From the NCBI RefSeq assembly GCF_009649845.1, contig NZ_WJIE01000007.1, positions 124,001 through 188,000 on the forward strand: DNA of 64,000 nucleotides, read 5' to 3'. Numbering within the stretch: the first letter of the stretch is position 1; each line of letters begins with the position of its first letter. A model generated the notes under the pieces. It had not been told where the DNA came from. It did not search any database and saw only the letters and a list, made by a program, of their open reading frames with translations. The DNA is from Polyangium spumosum. GTDB taxonomy: Bacteria > Myxococcota_A > Polyangia > Polyangiales > Polyangiaceae. Of the stretch, positions 43,861 through 51,997 are shown one piece after another. A program made the position numbers and the translations under genes.

Positions 43861-44733
43861 ATGCGACCTTTGACCTTGGCGCTCGTCGCCTGCCTCTCGG
43901 GCGCCGCGTGCGCGACCGCCGCGGGGCAAGCCTGGGTGCAGGACGAAGGTGAGCCCGCGCGGAGCCCGGAGCATCGCGGCTGGTCCGACGCCCGAGGCGC
44001 GCGCGCCGGGTTCCTCACCCAGGAGAGCGCGCCCGACCGAGTGGCCTCCGCGACGCGGAGACACGAGCCCGCGGCCGCCCCGCCCAAGGGCGCGGAGGAG
44101 GTCGTGACCATCACGGCGCGAGGCTCGGGCGCGACGCCCGCGGCGGCCTTCCGCAACGGCGAGCGCTTCCGCAACACCTACTACGACTTCCCGAAGGAAG
44201 ACGCGTCGGGCCCGAAAGACGCGACGATCTACGACGCGAGCTGCAAGCCGATCACGAACGTCACGCAGGACTTCCACGATCGCGTCTGCGTGCAAGGCAG
44301 CGGCCGCCTCTCGACCGGCGAGACCGTGAGCTTCGCCAAGCGCGACTGCGCGTGCGCCGCGCTCTGCCCGCGCACGAGCCAGAAGATCTGCTTCGAACGG
44401 CTCGACCCCGCCCGCTTCCCCGCGGGGCGCGGCGCCCTCGGCAAGCCGATCACGCCGCTGCGCTCGGTGGCCGTGGACTCGTCGGTGATCCCGCTCGGGA
44501 CCGTTCTCTATATCCCCGAGTTCAAGGGCGTCAGCCTGCCCGAGGGCGGGCGCCACGACGGCTGCTTCGTCGCCGAGGACCGCGGCATGAAGGTCGTTGG
44601 ACGTCAAATCGACGTCTTCACGGGTGATCCCGCCGCGACGATCCGCCTGAACGCGCTCGTGCCCTCGAACCGCGGCGTACGTGTCTACGCCGACGACGCG
44701 CGTTGCCGCTCGCTCGCCACGCGCGCGCCCTGA
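43861..44733 (+). CDS. 3D-domain (MltA-like) lipoprotein
   Basis: A 290-residue lipoprotein (MRPLTLALVACLSGAAC). The C-terminal domain matches the 3D (Asp-Asp-Asp) fold found in MltA and RpfA-like peptidoglycan hydrolases: VAVDSSVIPLGTVLYIPEF, HDGCFVAEDRGMKV and GRQIDVFTGD provide the three Asp. The middle has six Cys that may form disulfides (VCVQGSGR, CACAALCP, ICFER). It likely acts on cell-wall glycan in the periplasm. Confidence 0.85.
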   Translation: MRPLTLALVACLSGAACATAAGQAWVQDEGEPARSPEHRGWSDARGARAGFLTQESAPDRVASATRRHEPAAAPPKGAEEVVTITARGSGATPAAAFRNGERFRNTYYDFPKEDASGPKDATIYDASCKPITNVTQDFHDRVCVQGSGRLSTGETVSFAKRDCACAALCPRTSQKICFERLDPARFPAGRGALGKPITPLRSVAVDSSVIPLGTVLYIPEFKGVSLPEGGRHDGCFVAEDRGMKVVGRQIDVFTGDPAATIRLNALVPSNRGVRVYADDARCRSLATRAP

Positions 44734-44770
44734 CGACGCGAAGCCGCTTCCACATCCCCCGGAAATCCAC

Positions 44771-46453
44771 ATGGTCAGCGGAGTGCCCGGTTGCGCCGCC
44801 GCGCGCACGCTGGCACGCTTCGTGGCCGAGTCGCCGCACATGGCCGCGCCGCCTCCTGCCCCCACGACCGGAATGCCCTTCGTCCTCCCTCCGGGGCTCG
44901 CACCGACGGCAGAAGCCAACCTGGTGCAGACGCCGCTGCTGCACCTCTACGTGTACCTGCTCGACAAGGGCCTCTCGGGCACGCTCGTGCTCACCACGAA
45001 GGCGGGCGCGCGCGCGGTGGTGGCGTTCGACGAGGGGACGCCGAGCCGCGTGATGGACGTCGCGGGCACCCGGTACGCCGAACGGACGCCGCTCGAAGCG
45101 GCCATGATCAAGCTCTGCGCGCTCGAGGCCGAGACACGGTACGCGTTTTATGCAGGGACCGATCTGCTCGCCGAGCGCGGCGCCGAGGTGCCACGCGTCG
45201 AGCCACTCGCGGTGATCATGGCCGGCGCGCGCGCGTTCGTCGGGGCGCCGCAGGCCGAGGCGACGCTGAAGCGGATCGAGGAGGTACCGATGGGGCTCGC
45301 GCCCGGCGCGACGCCGGAGCGGTTCCGGCTCACGCCCGAGGAGCGCGCGCTCCTCGAGAGGCTCCGCAAGACGCGGACGAAGCTCTCCGACCTCGTGAAA
45401 TCGAGCGGCGTGCCCCCGCGTATCGTGCGCGGCGTGGTCTACGGGATGACGATCACGCGGCACGTCGATTTCGGCGGCTCCACGCGCCCGCCCGTGGGGC
45501 TCGAGCGCGCCGGCGCGCGCCCTGCGATGGGCTCCGAGGTGCACGCCGGGTGGATGCCCACGACGGGGACGACGGGGCTGCAGTACGTGGACCAGACCGG
45601 GATGCGCCCGCGCGACGCGACCGGCTCGCCCCCGCCGGCCGTGGTGCAAGGAGCGCCGTCGGGGAACGAGAAGCGCCGCGCCGAGATCGAGGCCAAGCTC
45701 GCGTCCGCGCCGAACGAGGACCATTTCCAGATGCTCGGCGTCTCGCGCGACGCGACGTCGAGCGACGTCCGGAGCGCCTATTTCAAGCTGGCGCTGGTGC
45801 TCCACCCGGACAAACTCCCGAAGGACCTGCACGATCTCAAGCCGCGGGTGGCGCGGCTCTTCGCCTCGGTCAACGCGGCCTACGAGGCGCTGAAGGACGA
45901 CGCCGGGCGCGCCCAGTACCTCGCGTCGCTCAGCGGGAGCGGCCGGCCGGTCGACGAGCAGGCGAAGGTCGAGCGCGTGGTGAACGCGGCGCTCGAGTTC
46001 GAGAAGGCCGAGGTCTTCCTGAACAAGAAGGACCTCGCCGCGGCCGAGGCGTGCGTGCGGCGCGCCCTCGGCGCCGATCCCGAGCAGCCCTCGTACACGG
46101 CGCTCTTCGCCTGGGTCGTGGCGAGCCGGCGGCCGCTGCCGACGCCGCCCGAGGAGGGCAAGACCATCCCGTATTACGACGACTGCATCACGCAGCTCGA
46201 CGGCGTGCTCAAGGCGGAGCCCGATTACGAGAAGGCGCTCGTCTACCGCGCCAGGCTGCTCAAGCTCGCCGGGCGCCTCCAGGCGTCCTACCGGGACTAC
46301 AAGCGAAGCGCCCAGATCAACCCGAAGAACATCGAGGCGGCGCGCGAGGTTCGTCTTTATGAAATGAGACACCCGCCCGAGGACGACGGGCCGGGCGGCG
46401 GAGCCGGGGGAGGCCGCGGCCTCTTCGGCAATCTCTTCAACAAGAAGCGCTGA
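44771..46453 (+). CDS. PATAN/DUF4388-like, J-domain and TPR protein
   Basis: A 560-residue cytosolic protein with three parts. The N-terminal part (about 55-140) resembles DUF4388/PATAN (LHLYVYLLDKGLSGTLVLTT), often linked to signalling. A central J domain (about 315-380) has MLGVSRDATSSDVRSAYFKL and the HPD motif in VLHPDKLPKD, indicating Hsp70 stimulation. The C-terminal part has TPR-like helices (ALEFEKAEVFLNKKDLAAAE and ALVYRARLLKLAGRLQASYR). This combination recurs in myxobacteria. An ATG at 44840 is an alternative start. Confidence 0.85.
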   Translation: MVSGVPGCAAARTLARFVAESPHMAAPPPAPTTGMPFVLPPGLAPTAEANLVQTPLLHLYVYLLDKGLSGTLVLTTKAGARAVVAFDEGTPSRVMDVAGTRYAERTPLEAAMIKLCALEAETRYAFYAGTDLLAERGAEVPRVEPLAVIMAGARAFVGAPQAEATLKRIEEVPMGLAPGATPERFRLTPEERALLERLRKTRTKLSDLVKSSGVPPRIVRGVVYGMTITRHVDFGGSTRPPVGLERAGARPAMGSEVHAGWMPTTGTTGLQYVDQTGMRPRDATGSPPPAVVQGAPSGNEKRRAEIEAKLASAPNEDHFQMLGVSRDATSSDVRSAYFKLALVLHPDKLPKDLHDLKPRVARLFASVNAAYEALKDDAGRAQYLASLSGSGRPVDEQAKVERVVNAALEFEKAEVFLNKKDLAAAEACVRRALGADPEQPSYTALFAWVVASRRPLPTPPEEGKTIPYYDDCITQLDGVLKAEPDYEKALVYRARLLKLAGRLQASYRDYKRSAQINPKNIEAAREVRLYEMRHPPEDDGPGGGAGGGRGLFGNLFNKKR

Positions 46454-46477
46454 GCGCCTCCCCCGGGCCCTCGGCCC

Positions 46478-47173
46478 TCAGCCGCCTGGGCAGGTGACGA
46501 GGATGCCGCCGTCGGGCAGTTTGTCGCAATAGATCTGCGCGCAAGGGTCGTCCATGCACGCGCAGCTCGGCGTATCGCCGCACGCGGCGGGGATCGGCGC
46601 GCACTGGAACGAATCCGGGAAGCCGACGACGTCCGACGTGGTCTTCTGGCAATACTCCGTGGCCTCGTCGCAGAAGCCGTGGCCGCAGGGGAACATGTCG
46701 TCGGCCGGCGGCTTGCAATTGCCGAGGTCCGAGACGTCCTGGCCCGCCGCGGCCGCGTCGCAGGGATTGCCATACACGGTGCCGTCGCACGCGCACGTCG
46801 GCAAATAAGCGTCCGGGCACGCCTCCGGCCGGGGCTTGCAAATGCCCGTGTGGTCGGTGTCGCCGCACCGATCATTCGGGAAATCACAATATTCGTCGGC
46901 GGGACACACGAGCCCGGCGAATCCACCACAAGCCGCGCCGCCGCTGCCGCCGCCCATTCCACCGGCGCCGCCCGCCTGGCCGCCGCCGCCCATTCCGCCG
47001 AGACCACCCGAGCCGGAAGCGCCGCCGAGGCCGCCCTCACCACCCGCGCCCCCGCCGGCCGCGCCCGAGCCCCCCGAGCCATTGTTCGTATCGACGAACG
47101 TCACGTTGCACCCGGCGAGCAGCAAAACAGCGAGAGAAGAAGCACACAACCAACCATGCAAAGCCAATCGCAT
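46478..47173 (-). CDS. Cys-rich lipoprotein with Kazal-like motif
   Basis: A 231-residue lipoprotein (MRLALHGWLCASSLAVLLLAGC). A Gly-rich linker precedes a Cys-rich domain. CACDGTVYGNPCDAAAAGQD matches the Kazal-type protease-inhibitor signature (C-x-C-D-G-x-x-Y-x-N-x-C). Further Cys pairs (CGHGFCDEATEYC) lie behind it. The start at 47173 is chosen over one at 47212 because it gives a proper lipoprotein signal. It may inhibit extracellular proteases; this is inference from the motif. An S41 protease gene lies just upstream on the same strand. Confidence 0.78.
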   Translation of the reverse strand: MRLALHGWLCASSLAVLLLAGCNVTFVDTNNGSGGSGAAGGGAGGEGGLGGASGSGGLGGMGGGGQAGGAGGMGGGSGGAACGGFAGLVCPADEYCDFPNDRCGDTDHTGICKPRPEACPDAYLPTCACDGTVYGNPCDAAAAGQDVSDLGNCKPPADDMFPCGHGFCDEATEYCQKTTSDVVGFPDSFQCAPIPAACGDTPSCACMDDPCAQIYCDKLPDGGILVTCPGG

Positions 47174-47298
47174 CACGGCCTCCAGACACGCCTTCAGCAA
47201 GCGTAATGCCACAGCGTATCACGTTCTCTTCGCGCCCACCGTGACGCCCGACGGCCGGCCGCGGTGTCGCTGCCCTGGCCCAGCCTGCGCCAGAACGA

Positions 47299-49191
47299 TC
47301 AGCGCGCCGCGGCGACGGAGGCGCCGAGCGCCCGGAGCGCGCGGCAGACGGTCTCGTCCCGGCAAGGCCCGACGCGGCCGCCGTGCAAGGCCCACGGCGC
47401 CTCACGCACGAGCGCAGGATCCCGCACGTCGGGGCCACGCCAGGGCTCGAGCGCCCGCGCGAGCCGCGCCTCACGCTCCGTCGCCGCCGGGAGCGAGAGC
47501 GTGATCTGCGGCGATATGCCGACCTTCTGCACCGGCGCCCCGTCCGGCAAAGAATAGAGCAACGTCGTCAACCGAAGGACGCCCGCGTGCGCCTCGTCAT
47601 CGAGGTACTCCTGCGCGCACCCTTTGCCATACGTCCGGTCTCCAATCACCACGCCGCGACGATAACTGGCGATCGCCCCCGCGATCATCTCCGCGGCGCT
47701 CGCCGAGTCGCCGTCCACGAGCGCCGCGAGCGGCCCCGAATACGACTCCTCGGCAGGCACCTCCGGCGCGCGCTCGACCTCGACGCCGCCGTCACGCCGG
47801 CGCATCGGGAACAGCGCCGCGCCGGGGAGGAAATGGCCAAGCGCCGCGATGGCGCCGTCCGTCGAGCCCCCGCCGTTCGCCCGCAGGTCGAGCACCACGC
47901 CGCGGATGTCGCGCGCCTCGCGGACCCGCGCGAGCGCCGCCCCGATCCGATCGCCGAGATCGTCGGGGACGTCGGGGATGGTGACGATCGCGACGCGCCC
48001 GTCCGCATACCGGACCACGTCGAAGGGCAACGCCGGAGGCTCGGCCGGCGGCGCGGGGCCCTCTTTCGCGGGGCCGGGCAGGATCGCGAACTCCACCGGC
48101 CGCGCGGCGTGGGGCCTCAGGATCGTCACGGGCGCCGGCGGCCCGTGTGGCGCATCAACGACGAGGGCGCTCTGCTCGGCCTGCTCGACGCTCATGCCCG
48201 CGAGCGGCACGCCGCGCACCGCGAGCACGACGTCGCCGTCGACGAGCGGCGCGAGCGCGCCCCGGTCGATCCGGACGCCGAGCGCCGTCCGCGTCATCTC
48301 CGACCAGAGGCGCAGAGGAGGCGCCGTCTCGAGGTCGAGGTCGTAGATCGAGATCTCCTCCTCGAGCGGGGCCCAGGCGCCGTGCGCGTCGAGCTGCGGC
48401 ACGTACGCGCGCACCGCGGCCGCGATGACGACCCGGCCCCAGGCCTCGGCCGTGAGGTCGGGGAAGAGCCGCTCGCTCGCCGCTTCGACGTACGGGTCGA
48501 GCGCCGGGCCGTAGGCAACCCGCGCAGCGCCGATCTCGCGCCCGAGCTCTCGCGCGAGGTCACGGCCGCTCCGCGTGACCGGCCCCTCCTCGAAGGGCGA
48601 CACGCTCACCGTACGCCAGACCTCGGCCGGCGAGCGCGTCGGGGCGCGACCTTCGGGGCGGCCCTCGCGGAGGCCCTCGTCGAAGGCGGCGCGGAGCGTC
48701 GTCATCCACGCGGCGAGTGAGGCTCCCACGACGTCCGCCGCGGCGCAGGGGCCTGCGTTTGGCGCGGCTTCGAGCTCGCGCAGGAGCCGCTCGCCCTCGC
48801 GACGCAGGGCGGGCGCGACGGGCGTGTCGGGCGCGATGGACCAGAGGCCGTGGGGGTCGAGCCAGTCGACGACCCCGTCGGCAAAACTTGCGGCCTCGAT
48901 GTCGCTCACGGGGGCGGCGAGGTTCGTTCGGACCTGCGTGACGATGGTGCGCGCGGCCTCGCAGGAGAGGGCCGCGGGCGCGCCCGTGGGCAGGACGATT
49001 CCGCCGCCCGAGGGCGCGCCGCACTCGGCGCCGAGGGCCTCTTCGTCCGCGACGTCGAGCGTGTGGAGCGACCAGAGCGCGACGCCGCGGAGGGCGGGCT
49101 TCGGGGCCTCGGCCGGCCGCTGCGCGGCGAGCGCGAAGATGGCGGCGGCCGCTGCGACGTACGAGCCTCTTGTTGCGAGACGCCTGCCCAC
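47299..49191 (-). CDS. S41-family C-terminal processing protease
   Basis: A 630-residue periplasmic serine protease (GTG start at 49191). A signal-like N-terminus (YVAAAAAIFALAAQRPAEA) is followed by a helical region, a PDZ-like domain (LVDGDVVLAVRGVPLAGMSV), and the S41 core with the nucleophile in DGDSASAAEMIAGAI and the general-base Lys in GDRTYGKGCAQEYL. It trims protein C-termini or processes signalling proteins. It precedes the Kazal-like lipoprotein gene on the same strand (125-base gap) and is divergent from the sigma factor. Confidence 0.9.
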   Translation of the reverse strand: MGRRLATRGSYVAAAAAIFALAAQRPAEAPKPALRGVALWSLHTLDVADEEALGAECGAPSGGGIVLPTGAPAALSCEAARTIVTQVRTNLAAPVSDIEAASFADGVVDWLDPHGLWSIAPDTPVAPALRREGERLLRELEAAPNAGPCAAADVVGASLAAWMTTLRAAFDEGLREGRPEGRAPTRSPAEVWRTVSVSPFEEGPVTRSGRDLARELGREIGAARVAYGPALDPYVEAASERLFPDLTAEAWGRVVIAAAVRAYVPQLDAHGAWAPLEEEISIYDLDLETAPPLRLWSEMTRTALGVRIDRGALAPLVDGDVVLAVRGVPLAGMSVEQAEQSALVVDAPHGPPAPVTILRPHAARPVEFAILPGPAKEGPAPPAEPPALPFDVVRYADGRVAIVTIPDVPDDLGDRIGAALARVREARDIRGVVLDLRANGGGSTDGAIAALGHFLPGAALFPMRRRDGGVEVERAPEVPAEESYSGPLAALVDGDSASAAEMIAGAIASYRRGVVIGDRTYGKGCAQEYLDDEAHAGVLRLTTLLYSLPDGAPVQKVGISPQITLSLPAATEREARLARALEPWRGPDVRDPALVREAPWALHGGRVGPCRDETVCRALRALGASVAAAR

Positions 49192-49580
49192 GTGTGCCTG
49201 AAAGAGGGTGTACCACGGCCGGGGCCCGGGAGTGCAACTCGGGGGGCATGAACCACCTTCCGGTTCGAGGCGCTCGGGGCAGCGGAGCTCCGCGAAGCTG
49301 AACCGAGCGCGCGGGGGTGTGGGGGCAGAGGAAGGCCCGACGATTCTCCGCGCAGCGGAGAGTCGGCTCAGGGCCGACCGGAGCCCCCCACGTTGACCGA
49401 TTCACGCAACCGTTTCGCGCCCCCGGGGCGGGCCGTGACGTTTGCGCGAAACGAGATCGGCTCTTCTCGAGAAAGCGCCTGATTTGCGCTCGGCATCGGC
49501 CCTGCATTGGCGACCCGCGCGCCTTTCCCCTCCCGCCGCCTCTTCGGCGGCGTGAACGCCCCGGGGCGCGAGGAGTCCCC
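49192..49580. promoter_or_regulatory. 389-bp divergent control region with several inverted repeats
   Basis: There is no convincing gene between the S41 protease (minus) and the sigma factor (plus). Three repeats stand out. CGATTCTCCGC (49341-49351) pairs with GCGGAGAGTCG (49355-49365), one mismatch. CGTTTCGCGC (49411-49420) pairs perfectly with GCGCGAAACG (49444-49453). TTCTCGAGAA (49464-49473) is a perfect palindrome. A TTGACC at 49393 could be a -35 without a convincing -10. The ribosome site GAGGAG lies before the ATG at 49581. This looks like a regulated leader for the sigma-factor gene. Confidence 0.5.
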
Positions 49581-50390
49581 ATGGCCGAGAGCCGAAGTCC
49601 CACCGTCTTCGCCCACGCTCCGCGCCACCGCGAGCAGGACAAGCGCGAGCCGTTGACGCCCGAGCTCGAGCGCGACCTCGCCGACCGCTTCCGATGTGGT
49701 GATCGCGACGCCGGCCGCCGCATCGTGGAGGCGTGCCTGCCCTTCGTGATGACCATCGCCCTCGAGTACCGGCGCTGGGGCATCCCGATCGAGGACCTCG
49801 TCCAGGAGGGCAACATCGGGCTGCTGAAGGCGGCCGAGCGCTTCGATCCGTCGCGCGGCTGCCGGCTCGTGACGTATGCCGCGTACTGGATCCGCGCCGA
49901 GATCCGCGAGCACGTGGCGCGGGGCTACCGGATCGTGCGCCTCGGCTCGTCGAAGAGCGAGCGGCGCGTGCTGCGCATCTACCGGCGCACGCACGAGCGG
50001 GATCCGGACGTGCTCGCCGCGCAGAGCGGCCTGCCTCGGGAGCGCGTGGTGGCGCTCCTGCCGCTGCTCATGGCGCGCGACGTGAGCCTCGACAAGAAGA
50101 ACCCCGAGGGCGACGCCCCGCTCGACCGCCTGGCCTCGCCGCTGCCCTCGCCGGAGGATCAGGCCTGCGAGGACGAGGCGCAGCGGCAGGTCGCCACGGC
50201 GCTGCGGCAGATCGTGACCGAGCTGTCGCCGCGCGAGCAGAAGATCGCGAACGCCCGCTGGCTGAGCGAGGATCCCGCGACGCTCGAGCAGCTCGGCGCC
50301 GACTTCGGCGTCAGCAAGGAGCGCGTGCGGCAGATCGAGGAGCGCGCGAAGAAGCGCGTCCGCGCGCGCCTCACCGAGCTCCTCCACTAG
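49581..50390 (+). CDS. Sigma-70-family factor, RpoH-like
   Basis: A 269-residue sigma factor. Region 2 is clear: EDLVQEGNIGLLKAAERFDP and RLVTYAAYWIRAEIREHV. Region 3 follows with SERRVLRIYRR. Region 4 has ARWLSEDPATLEQLGADFGV and the recognition helix SKERVRQIEERAKKRVRARL. There is no region 1.1. Length and sequence favour the alternative heat-shock/RpoH class, but the exact regulon cannot be inferred. The ATG at 49581 has GAGGAG nine bases upstream. The 389-bp leader with repeats suggests regulation of its own expression. Confidence 0.88.
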   Translation: MAESRSPTVFAHAPRHREQDKREPLTPELERDLADRFRCGDRDAGRRIVEACLPFVMTIALEYRRWGIPIEDLVQEGNIGLLKAAERFDPSRGCRLVTYAAYWIRAEIREHVARGYRIVRLGSSKSERRVLRIYRRTHERDPDVLAAQSGLPRERVVALLPLLMARDVSLDKKNPEGDAPLDRLASPLPSPEDQACEDEAQRQVATALRQIVTELSPREQKIANARWLSEDPATLEQLGADFGVSKERVRQIEERAKKRVRARLTELLH

Positions 50391-50411
50391 CCGCTCGCCC
50401 GCCCCTCCCCT

Positions 50412-50434
50412 CCCCTCTCCCGCCGGGAGAGGGG
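50412..50434. terminator. Hairpin between convergent sigma-factor and MBL genes
   Basis: CCCCTCTCCC (50412-50421) pairs perfectly with GGGAGAGGGG (50425-50434), loop GCC. It lies in the 76-base gap between convergent genes, so it may terminate both. There is no T-run. The flanks (read on the minus strand, CCCTCACCCCC..GCCCC) resemble the element at 59651, so it may be a dispersed repeat copy. Confidence 0.55.
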
Positions 50435-50466
50435 CTGGGGGTGAGGGGCGGGACGGGGGTGAGGGC

Positions 50467-51300
50467 TCAGATCTCCAGGACCAACCCTTCCTTCGCCGCG
50501 ATCGTGTTCGGGAAGAGCTCCCGCGCGCGGCGCTCCTTCTCGCGGACCATCGCGTCGGTCTGGCTTGGATCGTGGTGGTGCAGGATGAGCTGCTTGACGC
50601 CCGCGGCATTCGCGAGCTCGCAGCCTGCGGCGAACGTGGCGTGACCCCAGCCCGTCTTCGGGCCGCCGCCGACCTCGCCCGCGTACTCCTCGGGCGTGTA
50701 CATCGCGTCGAAGATCAGGACGTCCGCGCCCTGGGCGAGCTTGCGCAGCTTCGGGTCCACGATCGCGTAGTGCTCGGAGTCCGTCACGTACACGAGCGAC
50801 TTGCCCTCGTGATCGACGCGGTACGCGTAGACGCCGTTCGGGTGGTTGCCGCGCGCGTTCGAGACGCGCACGTCTTGTTTCTTCCCGATCGTCACGACCT
50901 CGCCCTCGTAGAGGTCGCGGAAGGTCATGTTCGCGCCCATCTCCGAGAGGTGGACGGGGAAGCTCGGATAATCCATCTGGCCCGCGAGCGTCTCCTCGAG
51001 CGTGCGCGAGACGTTGAGGCCGCCGAAGAGGTGGATCGTGTTCTTGCGGACGAAGGCCGGCGTGAAAAACGGGAAGCCCTGGATGTGATCCCAGTGGACG
51101 TGGCTGAAGAACATCCACGCCTCGATCGGCATCTCCCGGAGGAGGCTCTGCCCGAGGAGGCGCAGACCCGTGCCCCCGTCCAGGATGATCAACGTCTCGC
51201 CGGCCCGCACTTCGTAGCAGCTCGTGTTGCCGCCGAACTCGACCGTGTCGGGTCCGGGCGTGGGGATGCTTCCGCGGACACCCCACATCTTGAGTCGCAT
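50467..51300 (-). CDS. Metallo-beta-lactamase-fold hydrolase (PhnP/cAMP-phosphodiesterase-like)
   Basis: A 277-residue hydrolase. It begins MRLKMWGVRGSIPTPGPDT, the family start, and has the metal motif SHVHWDHIQGF (HxHxDH), then VYVTDSEHYAI, FDAMYTPEEY, and HATFAAGCELA with a late His pair in LILHHHDPSQTD. It hydrolyses phosphodiesters or cyclic nucleotides in the cytosol; the substrate is unknown. The ATG at 51300 gives the canonical N-terminus. Confidence 0.9.
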   Translation of the reverse strand: MRLKMWGVRGSIPTPGPDTVEFGGNTSCYEVRAGETLIILDGGTGLRLLGQSLLREMPIEAWMFFSHVHWDHIQGFPFFTPAFVRKNTIHLFGGLNVSRTLEETLAGQMDYPSFPVHLSEMGANMTFRDLYEGEVVTIGKKQDVRVSNARGNHPNGVYAYRVDHEGKSLVYVTDSEHYAIVDPKLRKLAQGADVLIFDAMYTPEEYAGEVGGGPKTGWGHATFAAGCELANAAGVKQLILHHHDPSQTDAMVREKERRARELFPNTIAAKEGLVLEI

Positions 51301-51433
51301 CCTGATCGCCCTTCCGGCCCCCGCCCTTGGTCCGATTCCCCGTGATAAATGCCTTCCGGGCGCAACGTCAAGCGAGAGGTGGCCCTTACGTGACTTTCTG
51401 GCGGCCTGCCTTGGTTCGGCTATCGTCGCCCCG

Positions 51434-51997
51434 ATGCCGGAGCGCGCAGATGCCATCGTGGTCCTCGGTTGCCGCGTGCTTTTTTCGGGTCGGCTCACGA
51501 CCGCCGCGGCGCGCCGCGCCGCCAAGGCCGCCGAGGCCTATCACGCGGGTGTCGCGCCCCACATCGTGACCAGCGGCGGGCGGCGCTGGGGGGCGCAGAT
51601 CGAAGCGGAAGCCTTGCGCCGCGAGCTCGTCCGTGCAGGGGTGCCCGAGGACGCCGTCACGAGCGAGCTCTGGTCGCTGACGACACACGAAAACGCGGCG
51701 TTCTCGGCGGAGATCCTGCGCAGGCGAGGGGCGCGGCGGGCTTGCGTGGTGACGTGCGCGTGGCACGTCGAGCGCGCGATCCAGGACTTCCGCGCCGTCG
51801 GCGTCGACGCGTGGCCGCTGCCGTCCGAGGGCGTGCGCGCCGGTCTTCTTCGACGCGTGTATCGACGTGGCCACGAGGTCGTGTGCACGTGGCTCGACAG
51901 GCGCGCCCTGCGCCGCGCGCACGTGCTCGTCCGCGCCGTGCCCGCGCCCGTCCCCCGTGTGTCCGGCGCGCGAGGCGCCGAGGAGAACGCGCGATGA
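51434..51997 (+). CDS. YdcF/DUF218-type protein
   Basis: A 187-residue protein of the SanA/YdcF (DUF218) family with ADAIVVLGCRVLFSGRLTTA, PHIVTSGGRRWG, SLTTHENA and VVTCAWHVERA. Members bind nucleotides or act on envelope precursors; the activity is not settled. It lacks the usual N-terminal membrane helices. Its stop overlaps the start of the HEAT-cyclophilin gene (ATGA), so the two are coupled. Confidence 0.86.
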   Translation: MPERADAIVVLGCRVLFSGRLTTAAARRAAKAAEAYHAGVAPHIVTSGGRRWGAQIEAEALRRELVRAGVPEDAVTSELWSLTTHENAAFSAEILRRRGARRACVVTCAWHVERAIQDFRAVGVDAWPLPSEGVRAGLLRRVYRRGHEVVCTWLDRRALRRAHVLVRAVPAPVPRVSGARGAEENAR

